NCBI GenBank assembly: GCA_022496805.1
Contig: CM040092.1
Location: 14,216,113 to 14,280,112, forward strand
DNA from: Pohlia nutans
Lineage: Eukaryota > Streptophyta > Bryopsida > Bryales > Mniaceae
Length of the DNA: 64,000 bases
Direction: 5' to 3'
The translations under genes were made by a program, and so were the position numbers. The notes under the pieces are model-generated. The model had not been told where the DNA came from. It did no database searches and worked only from the letters and a program-made list of their open reading frames with translations. Positions within the stretch are counted from its first letter, which is position 1, and every line of letters starts with the position of its first letter. Below, piece after piece: positions 57,690 through 64,000 of this stretch.

Positions 57690-59720
57690 CCACTATGCAA
57701 TTGCACACTGGCGGAGGCAGAGAGGCAAGGAAATAAGAGAAGGATTTCGTCTAGAGATAGCCACTTCATTTGCCCGCAATAGAGAGGGCAGATTTTGGGA
57801 AAGGCCTGCCCTGCCTACCCGGGCTGCTTGAAAATTTTGAGGGCACCTGATGCTGTTCTAGTGAAAATAATGTGGGGCAGTTCATGTGTGGATCAATAGG
57901 ATAACATTCCGTGATGACTGCACGCTGCGCTTTGTGCAAAGCTGCTAATACGATATTGCCCGGTGGCCAATGATGTGTGGCAAACACTTTAGGATTGTTC
58001 CTGTTAGGGGGGAATACATATGCAGGTCCCTGTAGGATTGTCTTTGATGAGAGAAACACAAGGACATACTGTAGAGCGTGTGCACGGACAGTAATCACTG
58101 CTCCAGTTGCACGCTGATAAGGATTCCACTGCAAGTGACCACTGGTGGCAGCGGCAAAGCTGCCATGGTACAATTGCACAGTGGAGACTTGTCCGCATCA
58201 AGTATGAGCTTCATGCCTTGTGTCAGGAATTAGACGAGGATTGTAATTTACCTCAGCATAGGACAACGTATGATGTGATCTCATACGCTTCAAGAAAGCC
58301 ACTCCATCAAACTCAGCTGCCAATGTGCAATTGCACAATGGCAAGACGTGGCGGCTTACAGTAGGATTTTAACTTTGATGAAAAGACAAGCACTAGGAAT
58401 TGCATGATGCGTTGTCAGTCGCTTAATAGCATTAATTTACACTTCGCAAAAGTTAGCATTCAGGCCATGCTGCCATTGTGCAACTGCACACTAGCGTGAC
58501 ATGCGTATGCTTAGACACTATGATGACATCGTGCTTCTGATTTTGCAATACTTGGTTGAATGATTTTCACTTAGGAACACACCTAGGAGAAGTTGTTATT
58601 CGTGAGAAGCTTTACTGACGCATAGCAATAACACCAAGCTGCCACTGTGCAATTGCATGTTGGAGAGGCTTCCGTCTCTTTAAACTCTTGGATTCAACAA
58701 AGTCACCCCATGTAACTACACTGCCATTGTGCAATTGCACAATGGCAAGACGAGTTGGGTTACAGTACGATTTCAACGTTGATAGGAAGACGACCACTGG
58801 GGACTATGATGTGATGTCAGTCCCTACATAGCAAGTAAGCTATGCAAAGGCAAGCATAAAATCCATATTGCCATTGTGCAAGTGCAAACTGGCGTGACAT
58901 GCGTTTGCTTACACTAGGATGTCATCGTGATTTCGAATTTGCAATGCTTCACTGCAGAATTATCTCCTAGGAACAGACCTAGAAGAATTTGTTATTCGTG
59001 AGAAGCATCACTGACGCGTAGCATTAAGACCAAGCTGCCACTGTGCAAATTCACGCTGGCGAGACTTGCGACTGGTTATTCTCTTGGATTGCATCTGTGT
59101 CATGAAAGCGGGAAGAAGGCAATGCGATGCTATTCCAAAAGATGCAACAGGAAAACCCCACGAGGCTAAGAGGGTACTCTACAATTGCAGTGGCAGTACT
59201 TGCAATTCCTTACACAGTAGGCGATGATCGTGCTACCAGTCGCCAGAAGGGGCGCAAGGATTCAAAATAAGGATACTGCATAGCATGATTATACATTACC
59301 GCATAGAAAGCTGCAAATGTGCACATGCAAAACAGCGTTGTCTACATGTAGTCTTAGTGTCATCTACATGTAGTCTTAGCGTCGTCTACATGTAGTCTTG
59401 GCGTGCAGTCTTGGACTGTCAGGATAGCGGAAACAAGATTTTGAACGCCGTAGAATCAGATGAAAAATAAGAACCGGTCGAGGTAAACATGCCAGTGTGC
59501 AATTGCACACTGACGTGGCTACTCTAACCGAACAAAGGCATGTACACTCTGCCTTTGCAGACCATGATAATGAGAATAGCAATCGCTATGGTGGAACTAA
59601 AGTTCTGATCGTGATCTGAGTGATGTGAGTGGAAAGTTTGCATTACGTCTGTTGTGTCGTCAAACTTCATCAGAACTGGCCTAGTAGCTAGCGCTGACGG
59701 TGTGCAATTGCACATTGGCG
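57690..59720. repeat. Cluster 2 of the TGTGCAATTGCACA palindrome, partly in ~400-bp higher-order repeats
   Basis: Eleven sites centre near 57700, 58172, 58330, 58483, 58652, 58734, 58881, 59048, 59325, 59502 and 59707. The best is a perfect 24-bp palindrome at 58723-58746 with GCCATTG arms. Others keep the outer GCCA/TGGC arms even when the centre drifts, for example 59037-59060. The sites at 58330, 58483 and 58652 recur 396-404 bp later at 58734, 58881 and 59048 together with the sequence between them (for example cttattcgtgagaag and acctaggag/acctagaag), showing a ~400-bp tandem duplication. No ORF of note lies in the region. Confidence 0.88.
59341..59406. repeat. 22-bp tandem repeat, three units
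   Basis: Units starting TCTACATGTAGTCTTAG begin at 59341, 59363 and 59385, each containing the palindrome CTACATGTAG. It lies between two sites of palindrome cluster 2. Confidence 0.9.
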
Positions 59721-59869
59721 GAGTCGTGACTATTATCTCACTACTAGAAAATTCAGCGTCCAAATCAACAGAGAAGTGTTGATTTTTTCTGTTGGTTAGG
59801 TCGACTTGATTTGGACATTGATCAACAAAAATCTGTTGATTTTTTCTGTTGATTCGGTCAAAATAATTA

Positions 59870-60115
59870 CAAAAAAAAAAAAAAAAAAAAAAAAAAACTT
59901 TTTTTGCTCCCCGGATTCGCTGGGCAGCCAATTTTTTTATGCTGCCCAACGAATCCGGGCAGCCAAAAACTTTGCCGGGCGAATCCGGGCTGCCAATTTT
60001 TTTTTACTGCCCAACGTATACGGGCAGCCAAGCCTCACACTTCCGGTCACCACCCGGGTTCGAACTCCCAACCTCTTAGTTCTAACACAACATTCTTACC
60101 AATCAATCACCTCTT
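59870..60115 (-). mobile_element. tRNA-derived SINE (minus strand) with homopolymer tail
   Basis: On the minus strand a B box GGGAGTTCGAACCC (60057-60070) and an A-box-like tggtaagaatg upstream are followed by repeated cagcccgg(a)ttcg motifs, and the element ends in 27 T (A27 on plus, 59871-59897). The ccgggcagc motif is shared with the SINE at 37763-37935. Confidence 0.65.
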
Positions 60116-60182
60116 GAATTTGATGACCAAAGAAGTTTTTGTTTGTTAATTATACACTTAGAATACAATGTTGTCGAAATCA

Positions 60183-60529
60183 GCAGACTTTGGCGGCCAT
60201 TTTGACATAGTAAAATAACTTTTTTCAAAAAACTTTGAACTAATAAAAGTTGAGTAATCAAGTAAAGCTTCATATCCAAAAACCCGTTTGTGATTTTGAG
60301 CCTCCATTTAAAAGTTATAGACAAAAATCAGAGTGGGTGTTTGAAAATATCAAAAAAAATATTCCTTGCTACCGCACTCTGAATTTTGTCTATAACTTTT
60401 GAATGGAGGCTCAAAATCACAAACGGATTTTTGTAGATGAAACTTAACTTGATTTCTCAACTTTTCTTAGTTCAAAAGTTTTTGGAAAAAGTTATTTTAC
60501 TATGACAAAATGGCCAATAAAGTTTGCGG
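60183..60529. mobile_element. ~347-bp fold-back MITE, arms ~150 bp
   Basis: The left arm (from agactttggcggccatttt) and right arm (ending aaaatggccaataaagttt) are inverted copies with few mismatches, for example tcacaaacgg / ccgtttgtga, with a ~35-bp centre. It is non-coding and nested in the CACTA element. Confidence 0.85.
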
Positions 60530-60559
60530 TTTTAAAAAAAAAAATTGTGAATGATTAAG

Positions 60560-61107
60560 TTAACCCTTGAATGACAAAGGGAGTGAGGGAAAAACCTAGA
60601 TGTGTTATATGATGTTACTTTTGCAATTTTGATGAACTTTGGTTCAAAAGAGGAAATGAGAAGCACGATGTTTAGTAATTCTCTGTATGGTCAAACTTCC
60701 AAAAAGTGTTTTAAATACTCATTTAATGAATTTAGATGCATTTACCATTTGAAATTCACCAAAATTACTAATTCTACATGTAGAGCATGAAATTTGGTAT
60801 GATTGGTTACAACTAAACATTCCATTCTAAAATTTTTAAAGAATTTTTTTCAAAGGAGAAAAGATCATTAGTTTCCTGAAGTAGTAAGTTTTATAACACT
60901 AAGACAATATTGGGGTCTATGTCGTTGAATAATTCCTCACTAAACCTCAATATTGCAAAGAAAATGTATCAAACAACACTAGAGGATGATTTCTCCCCCT
61001 AATTTCGACAAGATATTAAAACTTGAAGATGTCATTTCCTAATCATGGGTAGTCAGTGCTATTTTGGGTGCGACCAAACAATGGTTGATTGGTCATTTAG
61101 GGGTTAA
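60560..61107. mobile_element. ~548-bp MITE with AACCCCTA-type terminus (family 3)
   Basis: The left end TTAACCCTTGAATGAC and the inverse of tggtcatttaggggttaa at the right match over about 16 bp. A second right end of the same type lies at 61780-61888 (ggtagtcactgttgtttgag, then cagtcatttaatttaggggt). The interior is unlike families 1 and 2. Confidence 0.65.
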
Positions 61108-61561
61108 TGAGTTAAATTGATTGAATGTTTCAAAAAAACGGATTACTGTGTAGGAAAAAAGAAAGATTCCAAATTTCCAGCACAAAGATTCAGAGAAGAA
61201 AGAAGAAAAAGGTTCACAGATGACTATCATCCCATTCAAGTGGGTTTATTTGTTTGGGCGTCCCTGTGATTGTTTCTGATGGAGCTGAAAGTCAGTCAGC
61301 AACCAAAGTGTGTCAAAATTCACCCTCAATAATAGCTTTAATTAAGAAAATATCAACCTGCTTGTGTCTTGAAATTGTTTGTCAGGGATGATGAAAGTAT
61401 GCAAAATTGCAGTTATATAATCTAATTACATAAAACATCCATCCTAGTACTAAATGATTACAAACCAAACTCATATTATTTTAAGTTATCTATGTGAAAA
61501 GAAATTGACTTTGGTATCTTGTCATATGCTAGACTTCAAATTTTGAAATGGCAAGGATTTA

Positions 61562-61679
61562 CACTTGTACAAAAGGTGGCACCTCTGGGACATGCCCAAG
61601 TAAAATCACTTTGCATGCGTGGATTTGAGCATTGCTTACGTGGGCATCTCCCTCGGCAATGCCACCTTTTCTACTAGTG
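61562..61679. mobile_element. 118-bp mini-CACTA
   Basis: The left end CACTTGTACAAAAGGTGGCA and the inverse right end CACTAGTAGAAAAGGTGGCA differ at four positions. Within, gacatgccca and tgggcat continue the inverted repeat. It is the smallest element with CACTA ends here. Confidence 0.8.
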
Positions 61680-62147
61680 TTGGAGCATGCCCAACAACAT
61701 GGGAATGCAACAACCCATTGTTAGGATACTAAAAGTTTGAGGTAAATATGACCCCAATAATAGTTATGTACTATGCGCTTAAAAAAATGAAAACTTGGAA
61801 AATGTCATTTTTTGCCCATAGGTAGTCACTGTTGTTTGAGCTGCGATCAGAAAATGGTTGAGCAGTCATTTAATTTAGGGGTTAAAAAAAATCAAAGTAC
61901 ATAGAACTTCAACCATGATGTTTAAATTTTGCCCAAATAAGGGTGTTTTAAATGTTTTAAATGTTTTAAGTGTTTTGAAAGTCATAATTGTGTGCTTTGA
62001 TGCCTTCCAACCTTCGAGATTATGTTCACAATCTTATTAAGAGTTTGTATAAAGAATTTAAAACCAATTGGATCTATTTGTCGTAGGTGCCATAAATTGT
62101 TCAAAAGTAAAAAAAATCATCTTTTGAAAAATCGAGTCCGTAAATTG

Positions 62148-62285
62148 CAAAAGATTCAAAAGATTCAATAATATTCGAACAGATTCTATAATATTCCCAT
62201 ATATTATAAAAGATTCCAAAAAAGATTCCAAAAAAAGATTATTAAAAGATTCCAAAAGATTCCAAAAGATTCCAAAAAGAGTCCA
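62148..62285. repeat. AGATTC(C)AAA short tandem repeats
   Basis: Imperfect repeats of agattccaaa (10 bp) fill 62148-62285. A reverse-oriented similar tract (ttttggaatc) lies at 36528-36560 in the TIR element. Confidence 0.75.
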
Positions 62286-62507
62286 CGTTCACTAAAATTT
62301 GTTGATTTGGTCATTGTACTACTCAAATCAACAAAAAGTTAGGCATCAAACTGTTGATTTTTACAAAAGTTTAAAAATCAGTGAAATCGGTCATTGCAGT
62401 GCGCCGAACAACATAAATCTGTTGATTTTCTGTTGATTTGGTCATGATTTTCTACTAGTGTCTACCGTGCAAGTGCTGACAGAAGCAAATAAAATTATCA
62501 TGCAGGT

Positions 62508-64000
62508 ATGGCGAAGAAGAAGGCCGCAGACAAGGTGGTCGGATTGCCATATTCGGGGAACCTAAAGAGACTGTTCCAAATCATACACAACGTCAATATC
62601 AGGGGTGACTTCAATGAGGGAAAAAAATTTGCCATGAAGGATAACCTCGTGAACAAGCAGTGGTTTGTAGCGTTGGTAAAGCTTCCCAGAAACAGTGGCT
62701 ATGCGCTTCAGGTCCACGTAGATGGGTCCCTACTTGCAGGTGAAGGAAAAGCATTCGCTGCACTGAGTAGCATGACAGTCACCGACGCAAAAGTGCAAAA
62801 GCCAGACACCATACTATGGGTTGCAAACGCAGGGGGTGCTGTGGGAAACCTTGTGTTCTCTGGAACCGATCGTTTCCGGGCAGATAAGTTCATAGAGTCC
62901 GTCACACTATTCGAGGAAAGCATTCAGGAAGTTACGAAGAAACCTATGCTCCCTAAGAACTGTGTGGAGAACCTAAGCGGTGATGCTGTCAGACTAACCC
63001 GTGCACTTAAAGCCTTCATGAAGAATATGAATGAGACCAACAAGCTAATCCTCGCAGCTGGGAAGGTAATCGGGCCAAAACGAAAGCCACCAAGTCAGGA
63101 GGCAGTCACGCCGGGTCGCTGGCCCCAAGCCGCGACAAGCGCAAAGACGCGGAAGTACAAGCAGCGCCTCCGGGCGACACTGTAGAAGAGGAGATTGACG
63201 AAGAGGAGATTAACGAAGAGGAGCGTGAGGAGGAAATGCAGATTGAATCTACAGCGCCCGACACCGAAGAAGCCGAAGAAGACAATGTCGCAGCGGATGT
63301 CGAGGGTGACAGAGAAGGCGGCGATGAAGATGACAATGAGGATGCAGCCCACGACGAGGGCGACGAAGAGGAAGGCGGGCCATCGGAAGAGCTTTCCGAG
63401 ACCAGAACAAAGAACAGAGGGGACGCAGAGGAGACGTCCCAACCACAGAATGTGGAGGAAAGAATTGAACTGTCCTCAGGTGAAGAGTCAGAGGACAAGA
63501 ACTACCAACGCGAGGCTAAACTATCAAGTGAAGATGAACATCTGGATGAGGAGGAGGAGGCTCCCGCCGATCCCACCGAGGACGAGGAGGAAGTTGACCC
63601 AGAGAACGCACCAAAGCGGAGGAAAGTCACGAAGCGGAAGTCCACGGCCAAGAACATGCGAACCGTGGCCGAACTGCTTGACGCAGAGCTCGGGGTACCT
63701 TTGCCGAAGAAGGCGATGAAACACCCACTGAAAACACCTCTTGGGAAGGCAATCAAGATAGAGGAGTACCAGTTCGGCAATTCAAGACCCGATTCGTGGA
63801 TTTGTACATCTGGGGCGAGGACCACATCAAGGAAGTGAGCATAGATCAGATGGAGCCTGCGCCTATTACTCACAAGTACCAGCCATTTCACGACAGCCTG
63901 GCGGAATCACTGCTGCAAGTGTTTCTGTCCCAGCTGCAACCAAACAAACAGAGGCTCACCCTCATGCCAAAAACAAACGAGAAGCCAAAGACATGGGAGG
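62508..64000 (+). pseudogene. Unidentified protein with globular N-half and acidic/basic C-half; frameshifted, runs off the window
   Basis: It begins MAKKKAADKVVGLPYSGNLK and has a globular part to about residue 185, including NKQWFVALVKLPRNSGYALQ, TILWVANAGGAVGNLVFSG and TRALKAFMKNMNETNKLILA. At about 63070 the sensible frame changes: the new frame reads SLAPSRDKRKDAEVQAAPPG and flows into a long Glu/Asp-rich stretch (63236-63640), then a basic PKRRKVTKRKSTAK patch, a possible nuclear localisation signal. Near 63780 it changes again to TRFVDLYIWGEDHIKEVSID and continues open to the window end. Two single-base shifts suggest recent decay or sequence errors. I do not recognise the family. Context (palindrome array directly upstream once the CACTA is removed) suggests a transposon accessory or DNA-binding protein. 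Confidence 0.5.

Larger units (their letters stand above)
59739..62460. mobile_element. 2722-bp non-autonomous CACTA element with TCT target duplication
   Basis: The left end CACTACTAGAAAATTCAGCG and right end TTTTCTACTAGTG are inverted. Subterminal TGTTGATTT(T)-type repeats recur near both ends (59782, 59835, 62363, 62420, 62431). TCT flanks it exactly at 59736-59738 and 62461-62463. No transposase is encoded. It has collected a SINE, a fold-back element and other MITEs. It splits palindrome cluster 2 (last site about 59707) from the ORF that starts at 62508. Confidence 0.88.

Noticed and set aside
57690..59720. CRISPR-like array
   Set aside because: Repeat units are palindromes of varying spacing (80-280 bp) in eukaryotic-type DNA with introns; no cas genes.
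63095..63891. Minus-strand Ser-rich ORFs (115-130 codons)
   Set aside because: Shadow of the Glu/Asp-rich region of the plus-strand gene.

Overview
The window looks like repeat-rich land-plant nuclear DNA. It has GT-AG introns, CACTA/TNP2 transposons, swarms of small MITEs, tRNA-derived SINEs, AT-rich intergenic sequence and a TIR-NB-ARC immune-receptor gene. The receptor carries C-terminal TPRs rather than LRRs, and DUF7869-type transposase genes are present. Together these point to a non-seed plant, perhaps a bryophyte, but that is inference and I do not name a species.

Layout. 1-1738: the last exon (TPR) and 3' flank of a receptor paralog whose 5' part lies outside the window. 1739-17250: a CACTA element on the minus strand. 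Its TNP2 transposase can be assembled from four exons into one uninterrupted frame of 1141 codons. A GC-rich 4.03-kb element (9281-13310) with a 5-bp target duplication sits in its 7.1-kb third-to-last intron. 17250-26600: a graveyard of decayed elements: a hAT-like MITE, a coiled-coil protein remnant riddled with stops, an acidic-protein remnant, a DUF7869 transposase fragment and a non-autonomous CACTA. 28658-35860: a five-exon TIR-NB-ARC-TPR gene whose introns hold at least four MITEs or fold-backs. Four exons join in frame; the last carries a frameshift. 35035-38876 duplicates 1-1738, and the two copies give each other partial empty sites for their insertions. 35965-38295 is a 2.3-kb TIR element with a SINE inside. 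41446-45185 (minus): a broken DUF7869 transposase. 45.2-48.4 kb: its upstream region. 48.4-56.6 kb: AT-rich, essentially gene-free DNA. 56.7-59.7 kb: a GC-rich minisatellite and an array of dispersed palindromes. 59739-62460: a non-autonomous CACTA with exact TCT target duplications. 62508-end: an acidic-protein ORF, frameshifted and running off the window.

The most unusual signals are the following. The near-perfect palindrome with core TGTGCAATTGCACA recurs about 16 times, only in two clusters (44.0-47.0 kb and 57.7-59.7 kb), and part of the second cluster is organised in a ~400-bp higher-order repeat. Several MITE families with unrelated interiors share the same AACCCCTA terminus. The CACTA transposase stays splice-compatible despite the nested 4-kb insertion. 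The receptor has a TIR with its glutamate retained and a TPR tail.

All exon joins were made by eye from reading frame and splice consensus. No homology search was run.
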